The notes beneath the pieces were generated by a model. The model was not told the DNA's origin. It worked only from the letters and a program-made list of their open reading frames with translations, and searched no databases. A stretch of 64,000 bases of DNA from Cavenderia fasciculata. Its lineage: Eukaryota; Evosea; Eumycetozoa; Acytosteliales; Cavenderiaceae. The stretch covers positions 1,736,001-1,800,000 of the forward strand of contig NW_004457735.1 of the NCBI RefSeq assembly GCF_000203815.1, written 5' to 3'. The position numbers and the translations under genes are program-made. Below, piece after piece: positions 26,359 to 38,523 of this stretch (the stretch's first letter is position 1; every line of letters starts with the position of its first letter).

Positions 26359-27670
26359 ATGAAAGTAAAAGTTGGATCGATACCATTAATTCATTCCAAT
26401 AGATACAGATATGAAAAGATTAAAGATAGTTTGGTTTTAAATGAAAATGTACGACCAGACGAACCACTTCAATTTGTAGTAAACCAAGATGCTCTAAAGA
26501 TTTTACAATCAATCGACAAACCATTAGCTGTCATTAGTATTAATGGTATGTCAAGAACTGGTAAATCATTGGTTGCTGGTCGGTTCTTTGGTCGACAATC
26601 TCAAGTATTTCCTGTATCGAATCAAAGCGAAGCATGTACACACGGTATATGGATGTCGACTGAAGTGATTGACCGTGGCAGTCATGCAGTGTTGTTACTT
26701 GACGCAGAGGGAATGAACCATGTTTCATCATCACACAACTCTGACAATGCAATCTTTCTCCTCTCAATGTTGCTCAGTTCTACATTCATCTACAACTCTA
26801 AGAATCTAACCACTGCTTCAGATATCGATCAAATCTCTGTCGTTTGCAAACTCAATCAATCATTCAAAATCAAGGTCAACGAGACTATCAATAGTCCCTC
26901 TGAAATGACAGATCATCTACCCAACTTTTGTTGGCTCATCAGAGACTTTTATTTGAATCCAACAGTCGATGGAAGATCTGTTACTCTTGGTCAATACATT
27001 ATCAACAATGTACTGACTTTTACCGATAAATTTGAACCGACTCCAGAAGAAAAGAAGAAAAATGATCTTAGTCGAATGATCCTTCGTACATTCAAGTCAT
27101 TCAAACCATACTCTCTTCCACACATTGATCATAATGGTTTCGATCAAGAGTTGGACATGTTTATCACTGAAATGTTAAATACCTCTAAACCAAAGAATGG
27201 TTTTAAAGATGGAACAACCATTAATGGTCCTAGTATGTTAATCAAATCAAACAAATATTTTTTAAAATCAATCTTACATTTGTACAATCTTTATTAATCC
27301 TATCTTTATCTTTCTCTTCTTTCTTTATCCATTTTATCTATAGTTTTATCTCAAATGGTTGTTGAATATACAAAGGCAATTAATCAACCAGGTGTTGTAC
27401 CATCGATTGAATCAACTTGGAATAATATAGTTTCAACACAAAAAATTGAAGCTTGTCGTGTATCAACCCAAGCATATCTAGATGGAATGACCAATGCCAC
27501 CAACACTGACATACCAATCGAATACGATCAACTATTCAAACTCCATGAAACCTTTTTATCAAAATCATTACAATTATTTGTTTCAAAGATTGATAATATG
27601 ATTACTGATGAAATTGAAATTAATTCTTTAATTTCAAATTTTAAGGTAAATATTAATATATATAGAAATA

Positions 27671-27706
<36 letters not shown>

Positions 27707-28846
27707 ATTTAATATTATTATTTATTTATTAATATTTCTTCTCTTTTTTCTTTTTCTCTCTTATTCTAGAATGAAATTAGTTTAAATAAAGAAATGAATG
27801 GAGAAATTGAAATTGATGGTGGATTACTTTATCAATTCATTCAAAAGAATATGGAAAAGTCTAAAAAGTATAATCAATCCATCATTGGTCCAATGTCAAT
27901 CGATTTGACAAACAACTATTTTAAAAGAGCAGATGAAATTGAATTCAAGGATTTAATGGATAGATTCCAAAGAATCGAAACAATCTATAAAGAAAAGTCA
28001 AAAGGACCTGCTAGAAATCAAGTATGGAAGCTATTTTTACAAGACTTTTACAATCAAGAGCAACAATTCAAGACGATGAAGAATTATAATCAAGAATTAA
28101 AGGAAGTGAAGAAAAACATTCAAGAGAGACAAGTAAAACAAAAAGAGATGGATGACAGAACCATTGAATTGCAAGAAAACATCAAAAACAAGCAAGAAGA
28201 GAGCCAAAAAATCCTAAAGGCTACTGCTAAAGCTCAGGCTGCTGCTTTGGCAAAAATGAGCGACCAAATCAAACAACAAGCAATTGAAGGTCATCAGAAA
28301 TTAAAACAACTAGAAGAGTCTAGAAACAGACATGATGCTGAAATGGTTAGACAACATCAAGAAGCACTTGGAAGAGCAATGTCTGAAATTAACTCTCTAC
28401 AATCAATGGTATCTGCAAAAATTCAAAATGAAGCCATTCAACAACAACAACAGCAACAACACTACAATCCCAATCCTCATCCTAGTTTTGGTAACGGATT
28501 GGGTGGAGGACAATGTGGTGGAGGTCAATTAGGTGGATATCAAGGTGGATTTGGTGGAGATCAAGGTGGATATCAGGGTGGATCCGGCGGTGGCCTTGGT
28601 GGAGATCAAGGTGGATATCAGGGTGGATTTGGTGGAGGCCTTGGAGGTCAAGGTGGATATCAGGGTGGGGGATATGGAACTACTATGACTACTAATAGTT
28701 GTTTCTCTGGCCAAGGCAATACTATTGGTGGTCAAATGACCTTTGACAAGGGAGAAACACTTTCTGCATGTGTCTCACCCAATGCCCTTGACCTTAACTT
28801 TCAAGTACCAGGTAAATTCAGTTTTCAATTAAACAACAAAAAATAA
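26359..28846 (+). CDS. Guanylate-binding-protein-like large GTPase with Gly-rich tail
   Basis: Dynamin-superfamily GTPase of the GBP type. Exons 26359-27232, 27344-27645 and 27770-28846 join to 750 residues. G1 is GMSRTGKSLVAGRFFG (about 61-76), the switch II region LLLDAEGMN replaces the usual DTEG with DAEG, and CWLIRDF holds the guanine-specifying RD motif of GBPs. After the GTPase domain (about 1-300) comes an alpha-helical coiled-coil stalk rich in Gln, Glu and Lys. Residues about 640-700 are an imperfect Gly-rich repeat (GGYQGGFGGDQGGYQGG), and a short conserved-looking end follows (FDKGETLSACVSPNALDL). No CaaX box is seen. GBPs act in membrane remodelling and cell-autonomous defence in animals; a role here is unknown. 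The second intron holds a (TA)n run. Confidence 0.85.
27673..27702. repeat. (TA)n in the second intron of the GBP-like gene
   Basis: About 15 TA units interrupting intron 27646-27769; a likely length-variable microsatellite. Confidence 0.8.
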
Positions 28847-28915
28847 ATTAGAATTTAAATCCTTTAATTATCATTTTTATAAAATTGAAATAGAGATAAA
28901 TTGATATCTTTTTAT

Positions 28916-30030
28916 TTAAAAGATTAATTTCTCTTCAATTGGGGATTCCAAGTAATCCAATTCTGGACCTACTGGGACGATACCGAGTGGATTGATTTGT
29001 CTATGACTCTCATAGTAGTGATGCTTGATGTGGAACATGTCGACAGTTGACTTGATGTCAGAGTGTTGGTAGATACGTCTAAGATACTTGGAGATGTGTG
29101 GGTAGTCTTTGATCATTCTCTTGTTGGTCTTAAAGTGAACATAGTAGACTGGATCGAAACGAATCAAAGTGGTAAATAATCTAATATCGGCCTCTGTAAA
29201 GGTACTACCAACCAAGAATGCTTGTTTGCTCAATATTTCCTCTACCTTGTCCAAATGAATAAATAGGTTTTCAACTAAATAAGAATAATAATATAATAGG
29301 ATTAGTTTGGGAATTATTATTTGTTGTTGTTTTGTTTTTATACTTACAAGCCTTATCATAACCTTCTTGACCGGAAGCAAAACCACATTTATAAACTCCA
29401 TTGTTAATGTTATCATAGATCCAACTGTTGACTTCATCGATGGCTTGAGCATGTTGGTCTGGGTAAAAGGTGAGACCTGGACGCGAGGAGAACTCGTCAA
29501 ATTCCTTGTTAAACATTCTAATGATTTCACTTGACTCGTTGTTGACGATTTGGTTTGTCTTTTTGTCCCACAATACTGGAACGGTGATACGACCAGAGAA
29601 CTCTGGATCAGACTTGATATAGTATTCCTTGAGGAACTTGAAACCATTGACATCAGGTGTACTACCATGACGATCAGAGAAATGCCATCCTCCATTACCG
29701 AGGAAATAGTCTACAATCTCCAAATCGATGGTGCTTTCTAATCCCTTTAACTTCCTAACAATATAAGTTCGGTGTGCCCATGGACATGCTAAACTGATGA
29801 TAAGCAAGTATCTACCTTGTTCAGGTGGGAATTCTCCTCCCTTTGTAATACAATGTTTAAAACTTGATTGTGGTCTATAAATATAGATAGATAGATAGAT
29901 AGTAGGTATAGGTACGTTAGTTTTTGATATCTCAATGTTATCGTTTGTCTGTCTATTGTTATAAATTATATTACCTTCTAGTTTGAATATGATTTGTTGG
30001 GATATCAATGAATGTTGTTGCTGTTGACAT
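28916..30030 (-). CDS. Glutathionyl-hydroquinone reductase-like / omega-type glutathione transferase
   Basis: Xi-class glutathione transferase (ECM4/YqjG type) that reduces glutathionyl-hydroquinones with glutathione. Exons 30030-29975, 29874-29348 and 29274-28916 give 313 residues. The catalytic motif is LACPWAHR with Cys about 49, followed by the family signature GWHFSDRHGSTPDVNGFKFL, the glutathione-binding region RITVPVLWDKKTNQIVNNES and the helical C-terminal domain (FTEADIRLFTTLIRFDPVYY, HISKYLRRIYQHSDIKST). Length matches bacterial and fungal enzymes. Expression may be stress-linked: a heat-shock-element-like cluster lies about 160-180 bases upstream. Confidence 0.92.
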
Positions 30031-30993
30031 TTTTATATTTATATTTGTATTTGTATTTATTTGTCTATCTCTATATATGTAAAATAATTTGTTTGAATGA
30101 ACTACCTACTCAAATTGTGTTTATTTAAATCATCTTGCAAACCAAGCTGAAATAAGCAACACCACGGTTTCGGGAGGTCGCGAAAAAATTCGAATTGTTC
30201 CGGAAGAGAAGATCGTATAACACTCACTTCTCGACGACTTCTGTGTGTCTTGTTTATTTAGAAAATCTTTTCTTTTCTAGTAGATTATATATTCCAGAGC
30301 AGCTCAACTCTTGATTCTTGTTCTGTCATCCATTTTAATAAAAATATAATAATAATTAATAATTATCGTCTTTTACTCGCTGAGCTCTTTGAATTCAATA
30401 CACTTCAAGGGTAAAAAAGGAGATACATATAATATTAATAGCTCCAAGACCCATTTCAATGAATTTTGCCTTTTTTTAAAATTTAACCGTTGTAAAATAA
30501 TAATAGTAATGGCACTGCCCAACACTACAATGGAGTCGACTGATCACTTTCTACATTCTCCATTGTAACATCACAGAGAATTTAGATAAATAAATAAATA
30601 TTTATTGTCATTGTAATATTAATATTAAAAGAAAACAACAAACTAGTTGTAAATATAGAGTAAGTAAAGAATTTAAATCACAATCAACCCAATGGTTAGT
30701 GTGAAATCACACACTAGAAAAAACTACCATGGTGGTAAGAGAGAGGAGTGGGTGAATCTGATTGATTGGTGTACATCTCAGACAATGATGATGAGATGAT
30801 GGTTGGCGCTCAATAATAACGTTATTCAAAATGAACAATAACAACAACAACAAATTAATCATTTAAATATATATTATTCATCAACTTTATTACAAATAGC
30901 CACACATTCGTCATCATCATCATTATCATCAATCGGTCGTTTAAAAGAATATAAATTATAAAAGTTAATTAACATTTTATTTTTTAATCAATC
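30031..30993. other. Divergent spacer between GST and doublecortin genes
   Basis: Shared 5' region. It contains the TTC/GAA cluster annotated separately, a somewhat GC-richer patch at 30160-30270, and ATC/TCATC repeats near 30905-30935. No open frame is believable. Confidence 0.5.
30189..30210. promoter_or_regulatory. Heat-shock-element-like TTC/GAA cluster
   Basis: The sequence has TTC-GAA-3 bases-TTC-2 bases-GAA-2 bases-GAA within 22 bases, including the palindromes TTCGAA and TTCCGGAA. This resembles inverted GAA units bound by heat shock factor. It lies about 160 bases upstream of the glutathione transferase start and about 785 bases from the doublecortin start. Confidence 0.35.
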
Positions 30994-31865
30994 ATGACAT
31001 CTACTACTAGTAGTATAACTTCACCAACTAGAACAGGAATGCAAAAATTTGGATTACAAACTGAAAAAGGAAAGGTATTACATGTTTGGAGAAATGCCGA
31101 TAGATATCAAGAAGAAGGTGTCCGTATTGTAGTACACCCAACAAAGTTTAAAACTTATGATCAAGTATGTTATACAAATATATATCAATTTTTTTGATCT
31201 GATCAGATGTACTTATTAACATTTGTTGTATTCTTTTTTAGCTCAAAACAGAATTAAATGCTAAAATTAAATTGGTAACTGGATCGGTTCAAAAGTTGTA
31301 TGGTATGGATAAAAAGTTGGTAAAGGGTTTGGATGATTTGGTAGATGGTGAGAATTACATTGTATGTGCTGCTGAAAAATTGGATGAATCGATTGTTGCC
31401 AAGGGCCTCGTTGGCTTGTTTGGAGGAGGAGCAAGCAAGGGAGGTGAACAAGCATCTACATCCTCTGCACCAAGTGGTCATGAAGAGACTTCTACCTCGT
31501 CGACTGCACCTCCAGCAGCTGCCTCACCCAAAAAGGCACCTGTCTCCTCTGTCACTTCACCTCCATCTGGTCCAAAGCGTTTCGAATCCTTTGAGAAATC
31601 AAAGGTTATCTGGGCGTTTAGAAACACCGATGACAATCACAAGGGCGAGCGTATCACTGTCCATCCTTCAAAATACAAAACCTATGATCAATTAAAAGAG
31701 GAACTCTCCAAACAAGTTCGTCTAGTCAATGGTGCCGTGAGAAAGGTTTACAATAGACAAGGTGTTCTTGTAAAAGGTTTGGAGGATATAGAAGATGGTG
31801 GTAATTATCTATGCTGTGCTGGAGAGGCTCTTGATCTAACTAAGCATTACAAGTTCCATGAGTAA
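30994..31865 (+). CDS. Tandem doublecortin-domain protein
   Basis: Microtubule-binding protein with two DCX domains. Exons 30994-31164 and 31242-31865 join in phase 0 to 264 residues. DCX1 (about 24-105) reads LHVWRNADRYQEEGVRIVVH, then KFKTYDQLKTELNAKIKL and LYGMDKKLVKGLDDLVDGEN; DCX2 (about 168-258) reads VIWAFRNTDDNHKGERITVH, then KYKTYDQLKEELSKQVRL and VYNRQGVLVKGLEDIEDGGN. The linker (about 115-165) is Ser/Pro/Ala-rich. The two domains are so alike that they look like an internal duplication. Dictyostelium has a doublecortin-family protein; the cellular role here is inferred. Confidence 0.92.
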
Positions 31866-32209
31866 AAAAAAAAAAAGAGAAAAGAAATACTTACTACACA
31901 CATTGTAATGTAATTGACGGAATTGTAATTTAAAAAAGTAAAACAGATATATATATATACCCAACCAATTAATAATAATAATATTAAATAGATAAATAAA
32001 TAAATAAATTGTAGATAGATTTGCGCAAACCTAGATCCAGAGATATATATAGTTGTAAAGTTGTAGTTGTTCCAGATGTTGATGGTTGTTGTTATATGTA
32101 AATTGTGATATTTTTACAATTTATTATTTGTTTAAAATAATAAATGATGATGTTGATGTACTAGTATATATATAAAAAAAAGATATCTTTATCCAATATT
32201 ATGATTGGT
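31866..32209. other. Convergent 3' spacer
   Basis: Short AT-rich gap between the convergent doublecortin and TRAPPC3 genes with A-runs and ATAT runs, consistent with two 3' ends. Nothing else was seen. Confidence 0.5.
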
Positions 32210-33057
32210 TTAATCATAACCAACTGGAGCCAAATCAGAAAGAACTTCTTCTAAAACCACTTTAATCTCTGATGATGATTCGTCAGAGAGAGCACATTTT
32301 ACAAAGGTGCATTTAACCTTCATTTGAACCATTTCCAAAGCACCTCTAATGACACCACAGAGAATGTTTGAATAGTATAACTTGTGTTTGAGATGTTCTG
32401 GTAATTCTACAAAATCGATAAGAGGGTTATCTTCAATGATGAGATGGAACTCTTTCTTGTCTTGATCCCATTCGCTTATTTGTGCAGTGACACCAAGAAA
32501 CATTTTAAATCCAATTTTAGAGATTACTTCTGCAGTCTCTACAAAATCATTACATCTTCCAATTCCACTCTTTGCAAGAAACTCTTCAATCAATCTAACT
32601 CCAATATTATATCCCCTAAAATGAATATGAATCAATCAATCAATACAAATGCATACTCTTTCAATAACCAAACATTGAATGTTTGTTTGTCATCCGTCAT
32701 CTGTCATCTGTCATCTGTCATCTTGATTGTTGTTGTACAATACATTTGTTCTAATTTAATATTAACTTGTTCAATATCTTCATAATCCTTGATTAGTTGA
32801 GTAACCAATGCCCCATATGTCAATGTAAACAGCTCTGCATTCTAGATAGTGATAGAATATATGAAACAAATGAAGTCATATGTTAGAAAGAGAGAGAGAT
32901 AGTACTATCGATGATGATAAATGATCTCGACAGTCTATGACACACTACCACTGGTGTCATATCATAAGATCATATTAATATTTGCATAAGAAGTACTCAC
33001 AATCTTGTCAACTTTAGAGAATACAGTCTCTCCAATCTTTTCGTATTTCTTGCTCAT
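32210..33057 (-). CDS. trappc3: TRAPP complex subunit 3 (Bet3)
   Basis: Core subunit of the TRAPP tethering complex, which activates Rab1 in ER-Golgi traffic. Exons 33057-33001, 32841-32744 and 32615-32210 join to 186 residues, the usual Bet3 length. The spliced protein reads AELFTLTYGALVTQLIKDYE, then QVNIKLEQMGYNIGVRLIEE, GIGRCNDFVETAEVISKIGF (Cys about 71, the site palmitoylated in homologues) and FVELPEHLKHKLYYSNILCG. The C-terminal half is complete (ALEMVQMKVKCTFV). The exon 2/3 splice restores the invariant MGYNIG. Confidence 0.95.
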
Positions 33058-34296
33058 TTTATTATTAATAATAATAACAATCTATGAATAATGATGAGTG
33101 AAGTGGTGTGATTTGGTTGTTATTATTAAATTGATCAATTCATCGCAAGTTTGCTCTCTAATAAACTTGCATAATAATGAGGGGTAGGTTGTCAAAAATC
33201 AAATTCTTGCAAAACTATTTTTTCAAACGAAAACTGAGTCCTCCACATTATCACATGATGATTGTCTTGTCTTTTGCGCCAGTATTAACGTTGTATTCAA
33301 ATAATTTATAGATAGTAAAGTCCCTCCTTTTTCTTTCTTTCTTTCTTTCCTTCCTTCCTTCTTTCAATTACTCAAAAGGCATCTCACCACACACATACAC
33401 ACGACCCTTCCTTCTGCAGGATTAATTGATACATATTTGGTAAAAGAAGATTCCCAATAGGACCTCTTCTGTTTGTACGATTATATAGAAAAGACGACTC
33501 ACCAAACGGTTACTGCAAAAGTCATCAATCACATCACTGCCACCTCACCCAATCTGCAATCAGTAATATTAATTAATAATAAGAAGAGGAAGAAGAAGAA
33601 AACATCTGTTGTAGGCGCGCAGCTTTGAAAGATAGTAGTAATAATTATCAATACATTCAACCTAGATAGAGTTGGTAGCAATCAATCAAACAAACAAACA
33701 AACAAACTATTAGTACGCGATTTAAACCATACTCTATAGGTAAATATCACTCATGTATATACCTATACCTTCCTTCACATACCCTATCCAATCCCCCAAA
33801 ACGGAATGATGAGAATCTTTGTTAGTTGGACAATGATTGATCATTGTCGCAACCGATCCACTTATTAGCAAATACACACACACTAGCAACAACAACAGCA
33901 TTGTCAACAACCCTCGTCGCAAATCACAACACAAAACAGTCACACACCACACCCATTATCTTCATACTAAGAGTACTTGCAAAGTGCTTAAAATATCACA
34001 ATCCAATTCAAACGAACCAATAGAGTGTGAGAGATGTGTTGCTATCTATACCTACCTTTTTTTTAAAATATTTGATTGATTTGTTTGTTATATCGGCGGT
34101 TGATTATACAATGATGGTCGCTCATATTCCCCTCCCTCCAAATCCATCTCTCTCTTTTTTTGTCGACGTTGTTCATTGCATTTCATATATATATTTAAAT
34201 AATTTATCCTAACTCTAATCATTTACTATAGGATACATATATATAATACGCAGTAATAATATATTATTATACAATTTAAATTTGTGTCGGGAGATT
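33058..34296. other. Divergent spacer with no gene
   Basis: Upstream DNA of TRAPPC3 and the RhoGEF gene. It holds TTTC/TTCC repeats at about 33330-33365, (AAAC)n near 33690, and A/C-rich leader-like DNA from 33860. Frames in it are short and atypical. Confidence 0.5.
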
Positions 34297-37200
34297 ATGT
34301 CCACCACAACAACAAATGAAACCATAAGCAATGGTAATGCTGCTAATGGTACCAATAATAATAATAATAATAATAATGCAAGATCAACATTAAAGGCAGG
34401 AGCAGCTAATTTTACGCAAAGCTGTTTGGCATTCCTTCAACGTAGTTTGACCATACGAAAATGGATAGAGACTGTGTTGGGCGAGACAATCGATGAAAAA
34501 GAGACATTGTTTGAGGCGATACGCGACGGTGTCTTGCTGTGTCGAGTGATGATGACTGTTCGTGCAGACTCTATTCCCAAGATACACACTGGAACCAAAC
34601 TCAACTTTAAGATTAGAGAGAACCTACTCTTCTTTTTACAGGCACTCGAAGATGTCGGTGTTTCGCGGTACTATATCTTCCAAGTGACCGATCTCATCGA
34701 CCGCAAGAACGATATCAAGGTGCTCGAGTCACTCGAAGTGTTTGGTGACCTTGTCGGCGAGATTGACAAGAGCAAGGCCATCCAACAACTACCAGAAGAC
34801 CACGCAATCCCATTTAGCGATGCTGAATTGACCGAAGCCGAAAAGGTACTCAAGAAACTAAACATCTCACAGTTGAAACGTCAACCATGTACCAAGGCAC
34901 TCCAACCATCTTTAAACAACAACAACAACGGTCTTTCAAATAGTACCAACAACGCCAACAAACATCGTTCACTAACTACCTCTGCCTCTGCCACCAACAA
35001 ATTCATTACACCATCTTCACAACCAAGACCAAGACCTTCTTTATCTCCTGCTCAAATTAGTATGAAATCAATAATTTATTAATTATTATTTTGTTCAATC
35101 ATTTAAATTAACCTTTCCTTTTACTTTCTATTTTTAGTTCAAAAAGCAAAACCATTTGAAAAGAGATGGATTAGAATTCAAGCATTGGTAAGAGGACTTT
35201 TACAACGTAAACAATTCCATCGTCGTGTTAGAAATGCAGCCTATCGACACAATATTGTAAAAGAAATACTTTCAACCGAAGAAATCTATGTAAAGAATTT
35301 GGCACATCTTTCAAAAAACTACTTTGAACCAATCCAAGAAAACGCAGCAAAATTAAATATCAAACACGAGCATCTTAAACAAATGTTTTCAAACATTGAA
35401 GTCATCAAAAACTACAACAACAAGTTCCTTGAAGACCTTAAACCAATCATTGAAAACTGGTCTCATTTCCAAAAAATTGGTCACATTTTTAGTCAATTTG
35501 TAAGAACAAAAAAGAAAAAGAAAAAGAAACAAAGAAATACAGATAACTAACTTTAATTAATTTATTTCAATAGATTCTATTATTAAAAGTTTATACTCAA
35601 TACGTTAAAGAATATACACAATCTTATGAAATACTCAACAACAATAGAAAGAATAATTCGAAATTTGAATCATTTATCGCTGAAAAGGAAGCAATCGATG
35701 GAAAATCAATCAATGATTATTTGATTTTACCTGTACAAAGAATTCCAAGATATACTTTATTATTGGCTGTATGTATCAAGATAAAGAGAGAGAAAATGAA
35801 ATATATATTTATTTATTTAATGATTTATGATTTATTTAGGATTTGGTTAAAAATACATGGAAAGATCACAAAGATTATAATGATTTGACAGAATCTTTAA
35901 AGACAATGCAAGAGGTTGCAACCTATGTCAATGAAAAAAAACGTGAAGCTGAAAACATTCAAAAGGTGACTGAAATCCAAAACAACTTTGTTGGCAAGTT
36001 TGAGAATTTGGCAGAACCACATCGTCGTTTTGTGTATGAAGGTAATCTCCATGTTATCAGTCCCAATGGAAAGGAGTCACCTCGAATCATATACCTCTTT
36101 AACGATGTCCTTGTAGGTACCAAACCAACTACTAGTGGTCTCGTCAAAAGAAAGGACCATCTTAAAGTAAAAGAATCGATTCGTATGAATCTTGTAACAA
36201 TACGTACCAAACAAACTATTCAACAACAGCAACAACAACAACAACAACAACAAACTAAACCAACCGATTCACCATTATCTAATAGTCAAGATAAATCTAC
36301 CACTCCTACTACCACAACCACGACCACTCCAACAACTACTACTTCTACACCAACTAATAACTTTGTAACAGCCAAACCAACAGTTTCAACAAGCGCCAAA
36401 CCTCCTGCTTCAGGTGCAACACCACCATATAACAAGCCAGCACCACCAAAACCACCTCCACGTTCAGCTAGCAATACGGGTGTAGTCATTCCAGGTGGCA
36501 GTCAACCTCCATCTCCATCGGGAGCAAGCAATTTTAAACCAGCCAATCACAACTCTTCTGCACAAACTCAACAATACTTGAGACAATCGGCGCCACCATC
36601 TACCACCAGTTCTTCGCATCCACCATTGACCTCATCGGATCCAGGTCAAAGAAATCGTACATCTACCAACTCTCCAGCTGGTATTGCTCCATTACCAAAA
36701 CCACGTACCATCACTACTTCCAACAATACACCACCTCTATCGTCAACTACGCCAACAAACAACAACAATACTAACAACTCTCAACAACAAACTGTAACAC
36801 CACCACCACCACAATCAACGAGCGACTCAACACCTTCAACATCAACATCATCAACATCAACCAATGATATGATCATTGAACTATGTGATTCATTTGGCAC
36901 ATGTATTTTAAAGATTCTATGTAATAGTGTCAAGGAAAAGGATTGTTGGGTTAATGAATTCAAAAAGGTAAAGGAGGATTTGGAAAATAGAAAGATTGTA
37001 AATGAAGAAGCAATGAAAAGATCACAAGAGCGTGCAGGTATTGCAAAGGCTGCTCTTAGTCAACAATATGCCACCCTTCGAATCAAGGGTCGTCTCTATG
37101 GACAGTCAGACATCAAGTCGGCACTAGAAGATGGTAGTGATTCTCCTGCTGGATCGTCATCGCCTTCTACTGGATCTTCTTCACCAAATGGTGTTGGTGC

Positions 37201-37645
37201 TGCCACTACAGGTGACCGTGACTTTTCCATTCTCAGAAGACAAACCATGCGTCGTTCACAGGTGGGTGCTGGAGCCGATAGTCCTCTCTCACAATCACCA
37301 TCTTCCACTCCGACCTCGATTGGCTCTGTATCACCCAAAAACAGCAAAGAGGATCTAACTGACAACAGTGGCGATGACAACTCGACCAAATCAAAGTCTC
37401 GTTGGTTTGCATCACTTCGTAGCAAAAAGAAGAAACCATCCTCTTCTACTCTTATCCAGGATGCCTTTTCACAACCTTTAGATCCATTGTCATTATCAAC
37501 AAATGGCAATGGTAACAACAAATCGGCAGATGATCATGAAGAACATCACAATAATACCACTGTAATTGTAAAAGAGGATGAAAATAATAATATTAATACT
37601 AATAACCAGCCAACCACCACTACTGTTGTTGTAAAAGAAAAATAA
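34297..37645 (+). CDS. CH-IQ-DH-PH RhoGEF with a split PH domain
   Basis: Rac/Rho guanine-nucleotide exchange factor. Exons 34297-35059, 35138-35499, 35574-35768 and 35840-37645 give 1041 residues. Domains: a calponin-homology domain (about 45-165, RKWIETVLGETIDEKETLFE and IRENLLFFLQALEDVG), an IQ motif (IRIQALVRGLLQRKQFHRRV, about 265-285), a DH domain (about 290-475, VKEILSTEEIYVKNLAHLSK and INDYLILPVQRIPRYTLLLA), then PH. The first PH half (about 486-562, FVYEGNLHVISPNGKESPRI and YLFNDVLVGTKP) is parted from the last helix (about 782-815, KEKDCWVNEFKKVKEDLENR) by some 220 residues of Gln, Pro, Ser and Thr. The C-terminus is Ser-rich with a basic SKSRWFASLRSKKKKPSSS. Likely acts on Rac at the actin cortex; target is inferred. 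Confidence 0.9.
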
Positions 37646-37954
37646 TAATAATCCCCAGCCATATATATACAATAAAATTAATTTAAAAAATTAAAATAAC
37701 TTTTTATTATTATTTAGGATTATTATTTGTTGTTGTTTTGAGATATTATATTTTACAAAAAATATATACATGATTTATAATTAATTATTATTTTTACTAC
37801 TTGGATGATGGAATGAAAGATTCCATCATTTGATACTGATTTGAATTGATTTTAAATATTATTACTATTTTAATAATTTGAATTTGGAAAATTTACAAGG
37901 TTTGTTGGTTTGTGTTTGGAGGAGAATATTATTACTTATTTAAATTAAAGATTA
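37646..37954. other. Convergent 3' spacer
   Basis: AT-rich gap between the convergent RhoGEF and universal-stress-protein genes; TAATTATTATTT-type sequence only. Confidence 0.5.
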
Positions 37955-38523
37955 TTATCTAACAATCATAACTGAGCAATGTGACATTTGTAAAACTTGG
38001 GATGATACACTTCCCAATAATAATCTTTTGATACTACCCATTCCTCTTGATCCCATTACAACACAATCAACTTGGAATTTATCAGCAACTGATGTAATCG
38101 ATTCAGATATATCTTCAGATCCTACTAATAAATATTTTGTTTCCTAATGAAAAGAATGAATCATATTAATATTATTATTTGTAAATACAATTTCTCTTGT
38201 CATTCATTTCATACTTGAGTTGGAATTGGTTGTTCTTTAAAATAATGTAATTCTTTTACAGCCATATCTCTCTTTTTGTTTGAATTTTTAATTTGTTGGA
38301 TAGTGTCTTCGGTGGTATCAACGAGGTCAGGAACACCTGATATCATTTCAATGACCATTTTAGAGAGCGTATATTTACTTGGCGAACATTGTGAATTGTC
38401 TATTGGTAGTGGTGGGAATACTGATAAAAATATCAAAGTGTCCTCTTCACCTGTCATAGAGATAGCCTTTGAAGCGGCTAGTCGACTTGAATGCGATCCG
38501 TCTACACAAACCAAATATTTCAT
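37955..38523 (-). CDS. Universal stress protein (UspA family)
   Basis: Small alpha/beta nucleotide-binding protein. Exons 38523-38215 and 38143-37955 give 165 residues, normal for the family. Strand 1 is MKYLVCVDGSHSSRLAASKA. The ATP-binding signature G-x2-G-x9-G-S is complete in exon 2 as GSRGMGSIKRLLLGSVSSQV (about 133-152), and the end HCSVMIVR is typical (usually CPVLVVR). Exon 2 is short and lacks a long open frame, so unspliced reading truncates the protein before the ATP site. Function is stress-linked by family; no specific role can be read. Confidence 0.92.
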
